From Methanoculleus chikugoensis (lineage in GTDB: Archaea; Halobacteriota; Methanomicrobia; Methanomicrobiales; Methanoculleaceae), in contig NZ_FMID01000047.1 in assembly GCF_900095385.1 (NCBI RefSeq), forward strand, positions 1-64,000: a DNA stretch of 64,000 nucleotides, in the 5' to 3' direction. The translations under genes were made by a program, and so were the position numbers. Positions within the stretch are counted from its first letter, which is position 1, and every line of letters starts with the position of its first letter. Shown one piece after another: positions 53,423 to 61,690 of this stretch. The notes under the pieces are model-generated. The model ran no database searches, had not been told where the DNA came from, and saw only the letters and a program-made list of their open reading frames with translations.

Positions 53423-53950
53423 TTACTCCCGCCACCTCGGCAGCGTCGAGAGGTACTGGCCGACCATCTCCTTCGCCTTCTCAAGCGGCATCCCGAGGTT
53501 CTCGGCCATCATCGGCGCGTACTGCTCGACCGCCCCCTCCCGCGTCAGATCGGGTTCCGTGAATCCCCCGTCGCGGTAGCAGTAGGTGCAGTATCTCACC
53601 GAGAGCGACCCGTCCGCCTCCGTCCCGGCGTCCTCGTCGCGGGCAAGGGGCATCCCGCAGCTCTCGCAGAGCGCGATCTCCCGGCCGGCCCACCGCTTCA
53701 GGCACGATATCTGTTCCTTCGTGAACGCTATCGCCTTCTCGGGGGGAATCGCATACATCTGCGCCATCATCCCCCCGCCAAGTTTCGCCATCTCATCGAT
53801 GGTGATATCGGGCGCCGTGAACGCCCCTTCCTGGTAGCAGTAGGTGCAGTAATCCTTCGAGAGTGCGCCGTCCGCTTCCGTCCCGAACTGCTCCTTCTCG
53901 CTCATCGGCATCCCGCAGCTCTGGCACGTACGTGTCCCGTCCGTCTTCAT
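53423..53950 (-). CDS. Double zinc-ribbon protein
   Basis: A 175-residue protein made of two copies of a zinc-ribbon domain (PF12674-like). The first has [20 protein letters not shown] and [11 protein letters not shown], the second [20 protein letters not shown] and [11 protein letters not shown]. Each has the C-x2-C...C-x2-C pattern. AAGGAG lies seven bases before the ATG. The family is common in anaerobes and of unknown role, perhaps regulatory. The two halves clearly arose by internal duplication. Confidence 0.85.
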   Translation of the reverse strand: MKTDGTRTCQSCGMPMSEKEQFGTEADGALSKDYCTYCYQEGAFTAPDITIDEMAKLGGGMMAQMYAIPPEKAIAFTKEQISCLKRWAGREIALCESCGMPLARDEDAGTEADGSLSVRYCTYCYRDGGFTEPDLTREGAVEQYAPMMAENLGMPLEKAKEMVGQYLSTLPRWRE

Positions 53951-54065
53951 ACAATCTCCTTGTAAATAAGCAAGCCGACCGCACGGGAGATAAAGATTTG
54001 CAAAAACGCTCGTGAAAAGATGCGGCTGCACTCGCCGGCTCCCCGGCCGAAGAACGAGCCGCCGC

Positions 54066-54518
54066 CTACCCGTTTCGGGGCGGGAACCGGATCGTCATCC
54101 TGCCGCCGCCGCCGTGCTCGAGCACCGCGTCGCGCTGGAGCGCCCGGGCGTAGCCCTCAAGGTAGGGCTCGGCCACCCGGACGTCCGCGAAGGCTTCCCG
54201 GACCGCCGTTGCCGCGCCGTCGATCGCGATAGCCACGCCACCGTCGGCGGCGTCCGAGGACTCGCAGGGGATCCCCCACGTCAGGAGGAGCCCCTCCATC
54301 AGGGTTGGGGGATTGAGCTGCTCCTCAGCGTGAGTGAGGAGTTCCGTTCCGTTCTCTTCGCCGAGCCGCCTGGCGATGGCGGCGATCCGCTCCGTGAGCC
54401 CGGCCGGGGCGTCCGCAAGGAGTTTCTGCACGAGCGATCCGGTGACGTCGTGCCGCTGCAGCGACCGTGCCACCTTGATCAGCTGCCAGTCCCGGGCAAA
54501 CGAAGTACCGGTGCGCAT
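54066..54518 (-). CDS. Hypothetical soluble protein in Lrp operon
   Basis: A 150-residue protein, mostly helical in the first half (QLIKVARSLQRHDVTGSLVQ) with a mixed C-terminal half. No family recognised. GAGAGGG precedes the ATG. It starts one base after the stop of the small membrane protein gene and is the last gene of an Lrp regulator-membrane protein-unknown run. Confidence 0.6.
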   Translation of the reverse strand: MRTGTSFARDWQLIKVARSLQRHDVTGSLVQKLLADAPAGLTERIAAIARRLGEENGTELLTHAEEQLNPPTLMEGLLLTWGIPCESSDAADGGVAIAIDGAATAVREAFADVRVAEPYLEGYARALQRDAVLEHGGGGRMTIRFPPRNG

Positions 54519-54519
54519 A

Positions 54520-54807
54520 TTACCCTCTCAGGATACCGTAAGCCATCACGCAGAGGCCGAGGATCACCACGATGCGGGAGAAGATCGCCGACCAGGCGAC
54601 GATGAAGGCATCGGGCGTGAAGATGCTCACGAGATCGGCGAACGTGATCCCTACCACCAGCGTAAACAGCCCGTAGATGAAGAGAAGCAGGGTAGGCTGC
54701 CTCACGATCCGGTAGGCATTGAAGATGATGCCGATGAGGAGCGCTCCCAAAAGAAGCGTCACGATCGCAAGCATCTGCTGTATGGTCTCAACTTCCATTC
54801 CGTTCAT
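54520..54807 (-). CDS. Small three-helix membrane protein, unknown
   Basis: A 95-residue protein with three hydrophobic segments (about 12-30, 40-60 and 68-92). Its start overlaps the stop of the Lrp regulator by four bases. No family recognised. Co-expression with the regulator suggests a linked function, for example a sensor or transporter accessory (inference). Confidence 0.7.
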   Translation of the reverse strand: MNGMEVETIQQMLAIVTLLLGALLIGIIFNAYRIVRQPTLLLFIYGLFTLVVGITFADLVSIFTPDAFIVAWSAIFSRIVVILGLCVMAYGILRG

Positions 54808-55235
54808 GTCTGTTCCTTGACCTTCCTCACCGAGATGATCGTCTGGATATCCCTCACTCCCGGAAGGCCGGAGAGGGGGACGAGCACGCTCCGTTTCAGC
54901 TCGGATATGTTCTGCACCCGGACCTTGACGAAGAAGTCGCCGGGCTCAAGAACCTCGTAGAGTTCAAGGATGCTCGGGAGACTCCGCATAAACTCTTCGA
55001 CCTCCGGTTTCCCGTCGGGGTGAACCCTGACGTTCAGAAAAGCGACCAGAGTATGCTCGAAGCACTTCTGGTTGATGACGATCGTGAACCGCTCGAGGAT
55101 ACCGGCGTTCTTCAGCTTCTCGATCCGTTTAAAGACCGTCGACGGCGCGATACCCAGCATTGAGCCGAGTTCTGCCATAGACATTCGCCCGTCTTTCTGC
55201 AGTTCCCGAAGGATCGCGTCGTCGATCTCATCCAT
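54804..55235 (-). CDS. Lrp/AsnC-family transcriptional regulator
   Basis: A 143-residue regulator. The N-terminal winged helix reads ILRELQKDGRMSMAELGSML, then GIAPSTVFKRIEKLKNAGIL. The C-terminal RAM domain (about 65-140) includes FLNVRVHPDGKPEVEEFM and LPGVRDIQTIISV. Such proteins control amino-acid or energy genes in archaea, with small effector molecules. The first gene of a three-gene run; an AT-rich promoter (ACAAGTTTTTATTAATAACA) lies just upstream. Confidence 0.92.
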   Translation of the reverse strand: MDEIDDAILRELQKDGRMSMAELGSMLGIAPSTVFKRIEKLKNAGILERFTIVINQKCFEHTLVAFLNVRVHPDGKPEVEEFMRSLPSILELYEVLEPGDFFVKVRVQNISELKRSVLVPLSGLPGVRDIQTIISVRKVKEQT

Positions 55236-55434
55236 TCATACAGTAGTTACAAGTTTTTATTAATAACAATTCCGCATTTGTTTTTATAATCTGAGTGGAT
55301 TGTTTTTCGTTTCTACCGTATAATGAGGAGTATCTGGGAGTTTTGTCGGGGCTTCGCCAGGTGATTAAATGCATGTTTCCCCGGGGAAGGAGGAAACAAA
55401 ATTCAGATGATCTCGGTAATGTGGAAATATCGTT
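55236..55434. promoter_or_regulatory. Promoter region of the Lrp regulator operon
   Basis: About 200 AT-rich bases between two minus-strand genes, with TTTTTATTAATAA and TTGTTTTTATAATC. It would carry the TATA element for the Lrp gene and the end of the thiD transcript. Confidence 0.5.
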
Positions 55435-56220
55435 TCAAACCCTGTAAAAGGTTGTTCCTCCCGGATTGACGATCCTGACCGGCCCGGATCCTCCCGCTGC
55501 TTCCCGGATGGCCGTATCGATGAACCCCCTTGCCGCGCGGAACCCCTCCTCCACGGGCATCCCCCGGGCAAGGCAGGCAGCGAGCGCCGCCGAGAAGCAG
55601 CATCCCGACCCGTGTACCGAGTAGGGGTATCGCTCCCCGGAGAGCTGTAACCCACCGTCCCGGTCGACCAGGATATCGACCGCTGCACCGCCGGTGAGAT
55701 GTCCGCCCTTCACCACCACGGCACGGGCGCCGAGGTCGAGGATCCGTTGCCCGGCGTCAGCCATCTCCTCGACGGTCGTGACCCGCATCCGGCTGAGCAC
55801 CTCCGCCTCCGGGATGTTCGGGGTGACGACCGCCGCCCGGGGGATGAGGAGTTCCGCGAGGTCCCTGACGGCATTCTCCGCAAGCAGCCGGTGGCCCGAC
55901 GTCGAGATCATCACTGGATCGATCACGAGCGCGGCATCCTCCGGCAGGGTCTTTGCGACCGCACGGACGTTTGCGGCGTTCCCGAGCATCCCGGTCTTCC
56001 ACGCCCCTATCGAGAAACCGTCGGCGACCGCCTCCATCTGCGCCCGGACCGCGTCGGGCGGGAGCATCCAGGTCCCCCGCACCTCGCGGGTGTTCTGGGC
56101 CGTCACCGCCGTAACGACCGTCAGTCCATAGACCCCGAGCGCCGTGAACGTCTTCAAGTCCGCCTGGATGCCTGCCCCTCCCCCCGAGTCCGAACCGGCG
56201 ATGGAGCAGGCGGCGATCAT
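55435..56220 (-). CDS. thiD: Hydroxymethylpyrimidine/phosphomethylpyrimidine kinase
   Basis: A 261-residue ribokinase-like enzyme. It has the ThiD opening AACSIAGSDSGGGAGIQADL, the IDPVMISTSGHRLL segment, VVVKGGHLTGGAAVDIL and the catalytic VHGSGCCFSAALAACLA anion hole. It phosphorylates HMP and HMP-P in thiamine synthesis. It is a stand-alone ThiD without the ThiN domain found in some archaea. I prefer the ATG at 56220 (GGTGGAG upstream) over 56235. It is divergent from the AIR-synthase-related gene. Confidence 0.92.
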   Translation of the reverse strand: MIAACSIAGSDSGGGAGIQADLKTFTALGVYGLTVVTAVTAQNTREVRGTWMLPPDAVRAQMEAVADGFSIGAWKTGMLGNAANVRAVAKTLPEDAALVIDPVMISTSGHRLLAENAVRDLAELLIPRAAVVTPNIPEAEVLSRMRVTTVEEMADAGQRILDLGARAVVVKGGHLTGGAAVDILVDRDGGLQLSGERYPYSVHGSGCCFSAALAACLARGMPVEEGFRAARGFIDTAIREAAGGSGPVRIVNPGGTTFYRV

Positions 56221-56321
56221 CTCTCCACCCGTCATCCATCAGGTGTCGCCCGGGATCTGCTTGAATCTTTGCCTCTCCTGCGCCACTCCCTTTATCTCGT
56301 TCTGCACCGACCACTCTTACA
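56221..56321. promoter_or_regulatory. Divergent promoter, thiD / AIR-synthase-related gene
   Basis: About 100 bases between two divergent starts. CCCTTTATCTCG on the plus strand at about 56288 is the best TATA-like candidate for the AIR-synthase-related gene. Confidence 0.4.
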
Positions 56322-57650
56322 ATGGATGTAGAAGAGATCAGCCGCCGGCACCTCGCCGCCGGCACCCCTGACGACGAGATCGTGCGCCTTCTCTCCCGGG
56401 ATATCCTCTCGATCAAGCACCACCGCGTAACACCCGCATACGCCGAGGCATTTGCCCGGGCGGTCGTTGCCGAAGCGAAGAACTCGACCGGGCTCTCCGG
56501 CGACCTCTTCGCGTTCGAGCCCTCCGGTTCGACGATGGGCGAGTTCGGCGTCGGTTCACGAGGGTCGGGCGACTTCTTCGCCCACCGGCAGCTCGCCCGG
56601 ATCATCGGCCGGACGGAGGCAGCGGTCGGCGTCGACGAGATGGACGATGCCGGCGCCGTCCGTGCCGGCGGAGACTACATCATCACCACCGTCGACGGGA
56701 TGCACTCCCGCCTCTCCGACTTCCCCTTCCTCGCCGGATTCCACGTCACCCGGGCGACGCTCCGTGACGTCTACGTCATGGGCGCAAAACCCGTCGCGCT
56801 CCTCTCCGATATCCACGTCGCCGACGACGGCGACGTTGCGAAGATATTCGACTACACGGCAGGCGTCTCCGCCGTCGGCGAGGCGATGGGCGTCCCGCTC
56901 GTCACCGGCTCCACCCTCCGCATCGGCGGGGACATGGTGCTCGGCTCCCGGATGACCGGGTGCGTCGGCGCCGTCGGTGTCGCGAACCACCTCACCGCGA
57001 GGAAGCAGATCGCCCCCGGCGACGTCCTCCTCATGACCGAGGGGGCAGGCGGCGGGACGATCGCCACCGCCGCGATCTACTCCGGGTTCCCCGAGGTCGT
57101 CGAGGAGACGATCAACCTTCACTTCCTCAAGGCCTGCGAGGCGCTGCTTGCGAGCAGTGTCCTCAATAGCATCCACGCCATGACCGACGTCACGAACGGC
57201 GGGCTCCGGGGCGACGCCTACGAGATGGCCGAGACCGCCGGCTGCCGGATCGTCGTCGTCGAGGACGACCTCCGTACCCTTGTCCGGCCGAAGGTGCTTG
57301 AGATGCTCGACGCGCTCGAGATCGACTACCTCGGTGTCTCGCTCGATGCCCTCCTGGTCGTCGCGCCGCCGGAGGTTGCGCCGGAGATCCGGCGGGTCGT
57401 CGAGTCCGCGGGCGTCGCGATGAAAGAGGTCGGCTACGTCGAGGAAGGAGCGCCCGAGTCCGTCCTCTCGGTCGGCGGCGAGATCCGGGACTTCACCCCC
57501 CGGTTCCGGGAGTCGGCATACACCCCGGTGAAGAAGGTCGTGGACGAAGACAAACGGGACTTCGAGGAGATGAAGGTCGGGGTCGAGCGGGCGGCGGAGG
57601 CGGCGCTCGCGAAGAAGGAGCGGATCCTCTCCCGGCTCCGGTCTTCGTGA
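56322..57650 (+). CDS. AIR synthase-related (PurM/HypE/SelD-superfamily) protein
   Basis: A 442-residue protein of the PurM superfamily. The N-terminal ATP-binding half has VGVDEMDDAGAVRAGGDYII, then TVDGMH and ATLRDVYVMGAKPVALLSD. The C-terminal half has the glycine-rich LLMTEGAGGGTIATAAIY and MTDVTNGGLRGDAYEMAE. Enzymes of the family activate acyl or amide groups with ATP; members include HypE, SelD and ThiL. This version has an extended helical C terminus and no clear SelD catalytic Cys/Sec. Its product is not known. A family-2 element follows the stop by ten bases. Confidence 0.82.
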   Translation: MDVEEISRRHLAAGTPDDEIVRLLSRDILSIKHHRVTPAYAEAFARAVVAEAKNSTGLSGDLFAFEPSGSTMGEFGVGSRGSGDFFAHRQLARIIGRTEAAVGVDEMDDAGAVRAGGDYIITTVDGMHSRLSDFPFLAGFHVTRATLRDVYVMGAKPVALLSDIHVADDGDVAKIFDYTAGVSAVGEAMGVPLVTGSTLRIGGDMVLGSRMTGCVGAVGVANHLTARKQIAPGDVLLMTEGAGGGTIATAAIYSGFPEVVEETINLHFLKACEALLASSVLNSIHAMTDVTNGGLRGDAYEMAETAGCRIVVVEDDLRTLVRPKVLEMLDALEIDYLGVSLDALLVVAPPEVAPEIRRVVESAGVAMKEVGYVEEGAPESVLSVGGEIRDFTPRFRESAYTPVKKVVDEDKRDFEEMKVGVERAAEAALAKKERILSRLRSS

Positions 57651-57659
57651 GGAGGTCGG

Positions 57660-57836
57660 GAGGTCATCTCAAAAAGATCTCTGAATCTTCGGTATACCTG
57701 AATCGGAGCCCTAAATTCTCAGGTGTCCACCATTCTGAACAAGAAGGGTGAACGGCTTTCCATTGGATATCGCCGTTCGGGGGAGGGTCCGGGAGGGGGT
57801 GTCCCCCTCCCGGTAACAGCGTTTTGGGACAACTTC
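57660..57836 (+). mobile_element. Family-2 inverted-repeat element, copy 2 (177 bp)
   Basis: Ends read GAGGTCATCTCAAAAA and TTTTGGGACAACTTC. The inner hairpin GGGAGGGGGTGTCCCCCTCCC matches copy 1. It lies between the stop of the AIR-synthase-related gene and a hicA gene on the other strand, which it truncates. It may also serve as a terminator for the upstream gene. Confidence 0.85.
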
Positions 57837-57950
57837 CCCCACAACGTTACGCATCTGAACGTGACTCCCGGTCTGCCGAAGAAAAGAAGATCCAGGTTTT
57901 TCGAGGACTTCGATCGTCTTGAAACCACTAACAACCGGGTGCCGCGGCAA
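57837..57950 (-). pseudogene. HicA toxin gene truncated by family-2 element
   Basis: From a TTG overlapping the HicB-like stop, the frame reads PRHPVVSGFKTIEVLEKPGS, then RQTGSHVQMRNVVG, a HicA N-terminal half with the catalytic GSH motif. It then enters the family-2 element. The C-terminal half is lost. The antitoxin partner upstream is intact. Confidence 0.8.
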
Positions 57951-58203
57951 TGATCTCGGCCTTGAATTCGAAATTTGACAGGATCGGGCTCTCCTGTTCG
58001 GGTGTCTCTGATGTATACCTGGTTACAATGGTGATCCGTTCTCCCGCTTCGAGCTCTTCCGCGTAATGGAGCGACGTTGCTTCCAGGATATTGTTGATGA
58101 GGTCTCCGACGCTCTTACCCCGGGCATAGATGGCAATTTCAGGTGCATGTGCGCTGGCGCTCCACCATCCTTCGGCATACGTTACTTCAAATGCGACCAG
58201 CAC
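57928..58203 (-). CDS. HicB-like antitoxin, partner of truncated HicA
   Basis: A 91-residue protein with the HicB-like fold: VAFEVTYAEGWWSASAHAPE, then RGKSVGDLINNILEATSLHY. I start at the GTG at 58203 because AGAGGTG lies seven bases upstream; an ATG 28 codons earlier has none. It overlaps the truncated hicA gene. With the toxin gone it is an orphan antitoxin, perhaps still a regulator. Confidence 0.7.
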   Translation of the reverse strand: MLVAFEVTYAEGWWSASAHAPEIAIYARGKSVGDLINNILEATSLHYAEELEAGERITIVTRYTSETPEQESPILSNFEFKAEIIAAAPGC

Positions 58204-58431
58204 GACGTTGCACCTCTGTATGACCGTGATGTTGGTTTTTCCAGAGATAAGATTAATGGGATACGGTTGTCGCACAACGGCATGCAACCTTCCTGCTATC
58301 GTCCACGCTAAAGTACGGTCTCAACGTGCGGCCGGGTCGCTATGCCCCCACCTCCAGTTGGAACGGGGGGACACCCCGGCTGCGGCAACTGGCCTGTTCG
58401 GGGGCCGGTCTGCCGCAGGGTAAGGCGTAAC

Positions 58432-59148
58432 CTAATCTTTTGGTTTCTTCCCCGCCGCACAGACGTTATACGCCAGGTACGGCAGTTTCTCCTCGATGAT
58501 CGGCTCCACCTTCCGTGCAAGGTTGAAGACCGGGTCGGCGAGGTTCAAGTGTGCAAACGAGCATCGGCCGACCGAGACATCCTCGAACCCGGCCTCGCGG
58601 AAGAGCGAGGCGATCTCGGCGTTGGTGTAGTAGTGCTCGTCGAAGTCCCCGACGCCCACCTTCTTCAGACCGACCTTCTCCCCCATCTGGTAGACGACGG
58701 GAACGATGCTCGTAAAGACCGTCCGTGAGAGGGTGCAGACAGCGATCCGACCACCGGGCTTCAGGACCCGGTAGCACTCCCGGAGCATCCCCTCCGGGTC
58801 GGGAACGTAACTGAAGGCGAGCAGGCTTGCAAGGGCGTCGAACGTGCCGTCCCGGAACGGGAGGACGTCGGCCGTACCGACGCAGAACCCGCTCTCCGGG
58901 CACCGCTGCCGCCCGTGCCTGACCATTCCCGGGCTGATATCGAGCCCCACCGCCCGGCCGCCCTCCTCGACGTAGCGTTGCACGAAGAGTCCGGTTCCGC
59001 ATCCGACGTCGAGAAGGAACCCATCTTTCGGGAGCTCCCGCATCACGTGGTCGGAGATGTGCCCGTGATAATATTTCCCGCGGCTGCCGTCGTAACGCTC
59101 GTCGTAGATATCCGCGACCTCGTCATAATGCTGTTGTACTTTCTTCAC
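58432..59148 (-). CDS. Class I SAM-dependent methyltransferase
   Basis: A 238-residue methyltransferase. The GTG start is set by GGGAGGTG four bases upstream. Motif I is FLLDVGCGTGLFVQRY, followed by the acidic AVGLDISPGM and the post-motif VLKPGGRIAVCTLSR. It resembles the UbiE/BioC-like group; the substrate is unknown. It overlaps the end of the RfcS-like gene by 26 bases and is the last gene of the CoA-biosynthesis operon. Confidence 0.88.
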   Translation of the reverse strand: MKKVQQHYDEVADIYDERYDGSRGKYYHGHISDHVMRELPKDGFLLDVGCGTGLFVQRYVEEGGRAVGLDISPGMVRHGRQRCPESGFCVGTADVLPFRDGTFDALASLLAFSYVPDPEGMLRECYRVLKPGGRIAVCTLSRTVFTSIVPVVYQMGEKVGLKKVGVGDFDEHYYTNAEIASLFREAGFEDVSVGRCSFAHLNLADPVFNLARKVEPIIEEKLPYLAYNVCAAGKKPKD

Positions 59149-60133
59149 TGAACACCTCCCGGGCGATCCGGGCAAGCAGTGCATTGATCTGCACGAAATC
59201 GTTTGCGTTGTGGGTGAGCCGGAGATCCGCATCGGCGAGCGCGACGGCAAGGGCCGGATGGTTGTACTCGCGCCTGACCGCCTGCCGGAGTTCGCCGACG
59301 ACCTCCCGCGCCGAGAGACCGTACTCGATCATCAGCGACTCGGCGATCCGGCGGGCGGCGCCGAAGTTGCCGTCCCGGAGGGCGACGAACGCCGACGTAG
59401 CGACGTTCGCGGTCTCGGAACGCGAGATCTCCGCGAGGTCGAAGTCCTTCTCCGCTCTCGCGGCGATCTGCAGGTACATGATCGCACGCCGCAGGTCTCC
59501 CTGCGCGGTATACACGATCAGGTCGATGTCGTCGGCCGGAACCGCAGCCCCTTCCGCGGCCAGGATCTCATCGAGCCGGGCCCGGACGAGCGCGCTCTCG
59601 ATCGGGGCGAAGAAGAGCGGCAGGCAGCGCGACGCGATGGCCGGGATGATCGTCGAGGGGCGGACGGTGACGAAGATGAACCGGCAAGTGGCGCTGTATC
59701 GCTCCATCGTCCGACGGAGCGCCTGCTGCGCCTCGAACGTCAGGCCGTGCGCGTCCTCAAAGACCATCAATTTGAAGTCGGCGTCGAGCGGGCGCATCGA
59801 GGCGTACCACTTCACGATCTGTTTGAAGTTGACGATCAGGCTCCGGTCCTTGCGGTAGACCATGCTGAACCGCTCGTCCGACTCGAGCGCGCTCCTCCCT
59901 CTCCCGAGAAGGTCGGTCGCGCTGAAGACGGTCGTGTTCGCCTTCCAGTTCTCGCCGTAGAGCCTTCGCGCAAGGCACTCGACGGCCGCGGTCTTCCCGG
60001 TGCCGTGCGGGCCGGAGATGAGCATGTGGGGCACGCTCCCCGAATCCGCGAACGCCGTTATGTGGCGAACGACCTCGTCCTGTCCGATGATATCGTCGCA
60101 CCGCTTCGGGCGGTAGACCTCACTCCAGAGCAT
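59123..60133 (-). CDS. Replication factor C small-subunit-like AAA ATPase
   Basis: A 336-residue clamp-loader-like ATPase. It has the RFC box EVYRPKRCDDIIGQDEVVRH, Walker A GPHGTGKT, sensor FEAQQALRRTMERYSATCRF and the IASRCLPLFF arginine-finger SRC motif. The usual Walker B DEAD is changed to VFEDAHGL, and the segment before SRC is FVTVRPSTIIPAI. It is a diverged paralogue of RfcS rather than the main subunit. It may form an alternative clamp-loader or have lost full activity. It overlaps its upstream neighbour by 14 bases. Confidence 0.85.
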   Translation of the reverse strand: MLWSEVYRPKRCDDIIGQDEVVRHITAFADSGSVPHMLISGPHGTGKTAAVECLARRLYGENWKANTTVFSATDLLGRGRSALESDERFSMVYRKDRSLIVNFKQIVKWYASMRPLDADFKLMVFEDAHGLTFEAQQALRRTMERYSATCRFIFVTVRPSTIIPAIASRCLPLFFAPIESALVRARLDEILAAEGAAVPADDIDLIVYTAQGDLRRAIMYLQIAARAEKDFDLAEISRSETANVATSAFVALRDGNFGAARRIAESLMIEYGLSAREVVGELRQAVRREYNHPALAVALADADLRLTHNANDFVQINALLARIAREVFSEESTTAL

Positions 60134-60851
60134 GGGCCAGTCTCTCTCTCATCTCATCTATTGCCGCCCGAAGGAGATAGGTATTGTCCAGTGAGGCGAT
60201 CAGTCGTTCGGCCTCGCCGGGCTCGAGGGAGGCGCACGCCGCGGTGATCGCGGGGAGGGCGCGGGTCACCTCGTCGACGATCGTCAGCGTCGCCGTGCGG
60301 GAGGTCCGGGAGAGCGGGTTCAAGTCGATCGTGATGACCGCCTTCCCCATCTCCCGGAGCGCGGCGCACCGGTCCCCGTCCTCGAGCGGCACGAGTACCA
60401 CGTCGGCGTCCCCGATACCCTCCGGGAGCGAGAGCGCCCGGTCGTGGGAGAGCGGGACGATCCGCTCCGGCGTTCCCGTGAGGACACGGGCGCCGTGCTC
60501 CGTAAGGAGCCGATTGATCCGCTCGATCCGCTCCTCTGTCCGGTGGAAGAGGTTCACCTCGACGTCCGCGCCGCTCGCCCGCTGGAGCGCTGCGATCTCC
60601 GCCGCCGCAAGCGCCGCGGTGTTGCCGTTCACCGATATCACCGCGTGCCGGGCGGAGAGCAGCATCGCCGCAGCCGTCCGGGCGGCGAGGGCGGCGCTTT
60701 CGATCGTCTTCTCGCCGATCAGGTAGTCGAACGCTTCTCCGCGCCCGTGGGCGGCGAGCCCTTCCGGTGCGACGATACCCTCGCGGGCGCACCGGGCAAT
60801 CCGTTCGCGGGCGACAAGAGAACGGTAGCGTGGATGGTCTTTCGGAATCAT
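60120..60851 (-). CDS. 4-phosphopantoate--beta-alanine ligase
   Basis: A 243-residue archaeal phosphopantothenate synthetase. The segments HPRYRSLVARERIARCAREG, ISVNGNTAALAAAEIAAL and TIDLNPLSRTSRTATLTIVD are typical of the family. It joins phosphopantoate to beta-alanine with ATP in the archaeal route to CoA. It overlaps the pantoate kinase gene by four bases, the enzyme that makes its substrate. Confidence 0.92.
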   Translation of the reverse strand: MIPKDHPRYRSLVARERIARCAREGIVAPEGLAAHGRGEAFDYLIGEKTIESAALAARTAAAMLLSARHAVISVNGNTAALAAAEIAALQRASGADVEVNLFHRTEERIERINRLLTEHGARVLTGTPERIVPLSHDRALSLPEGIGDADVVLVPLEDGDRCAALREMGKAVITIDLNPLSRTSRTATLTIVDEVTRALPAITAACASLEPGEAERLIASLDNTYLLRAAIDEMRERLAHALE

Positions 60852-61690
60852 GGTTTCACCTCGATCAGGTATGCGCCGTTGCGGGCGACGCGGAGGGTGT
60901 AGACCTCCCCGAACGGAGAGAGCACCTGCTCCGCAGTCTCACCGCAGGCAAAGACGCCGTTCCCGAGCATTGTCATGCTCGCCGGGACCCTCTCGGCGTC
61001 GCAGGCGTCGAGCACCCGCCGGACCTCCGGCGCAATAAGCCCGCTCTTCTCGGCGAACCCCCGCGAGAGGTGGCAGAAGTCGGGGAGGTCACGGGGGCAG
61101 CGGTCCGGGTATGCGGCGGCTATCCGTGCCATCGCCCCGGGAGACGAGAGGACCGAAGCGGTCGGGAGCGGACCGAGGCTCACGGCATAGAGGGGCTCTT
61201 GTGGGTAGATGCGGGTGATCTCCGCGTGGATCCCCGGCCCCTTCCGGCAGACGACCCCGCCGGATCTGCTCGCGGCGACATCCCCGAGCCCGGTGCGGTG
61301 GAGAACCTCGGCCTCGTGCGCCCGTGCGGCCACCTCGTTCTCGGAGAGGTCGAGGTCGAAGAGATGGTTTACGGCCGTGAGCGTCGCAAGCAGCGCCGCC
61401 GCCGAGAGGCCGAACCCGGCGCCGATGGGGAGCCGGCACTCCGTCGTGACGCGGGCTGCGACCCCCAGCCGTTCGAGGGCGTACTCGACCGGCGGCGACC
61501 CGGCGCTCGCGTGACCCTGCCGGATGACCCGGACGCTTGTTTCGCGGGCGGGTTCGACCGTCGAGCGCACCCCTTCACTGATGACCACGCCGGCCCCGAC
61601 GCTCCCGGTCTTCTCCGGGCCGGCCCCCTCGACGCGCTTGAAGTAGCCGGATATATGCCCGGGTGAGAACGCTATAGCAGTCCGGACCAT
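60848..61690 (-). CDS. Pantoate kinase (GHMP family)
   Basis: A 280-residue GHMP kinase. The opening AFSPGHISGYF and the glycine-rich ATP loop PIGAGFGLSAAALLA are characteristic, and MTMLGNGVFA fits the third motif. It phosphorylates pantoate before beta-alanine is added, the archaeal order. It overlaps both neighbours: the ligase downstream by four bases and CoaBC upstream by 19 bases. Confidence 0.92.
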   Translation of the reverse strand: MVRTAIAFSPGHISGYFKRVEGAGPEKTGSVGAGVVISEGVRSTVEPARETSVRVIRQGHASAGSPPVEYALERLGVAARVTTECRLPIGAGFGLSAAALLATLTAVNHLFDLDLSENEVAARAHEAEVLHRTGLGDVAASRSGGVVCRKGPGIHAEITRIYPQEPLYAVSLGPLPTASVLSSPGAMARIAAAYPDRCPRDLPDFCHLSRGFAEKSGLIAPEVRRVLDACDAERVPASMTMLGNGVFACGETAEQVLSPFGEVYTLRVARNGAYLIEVKP

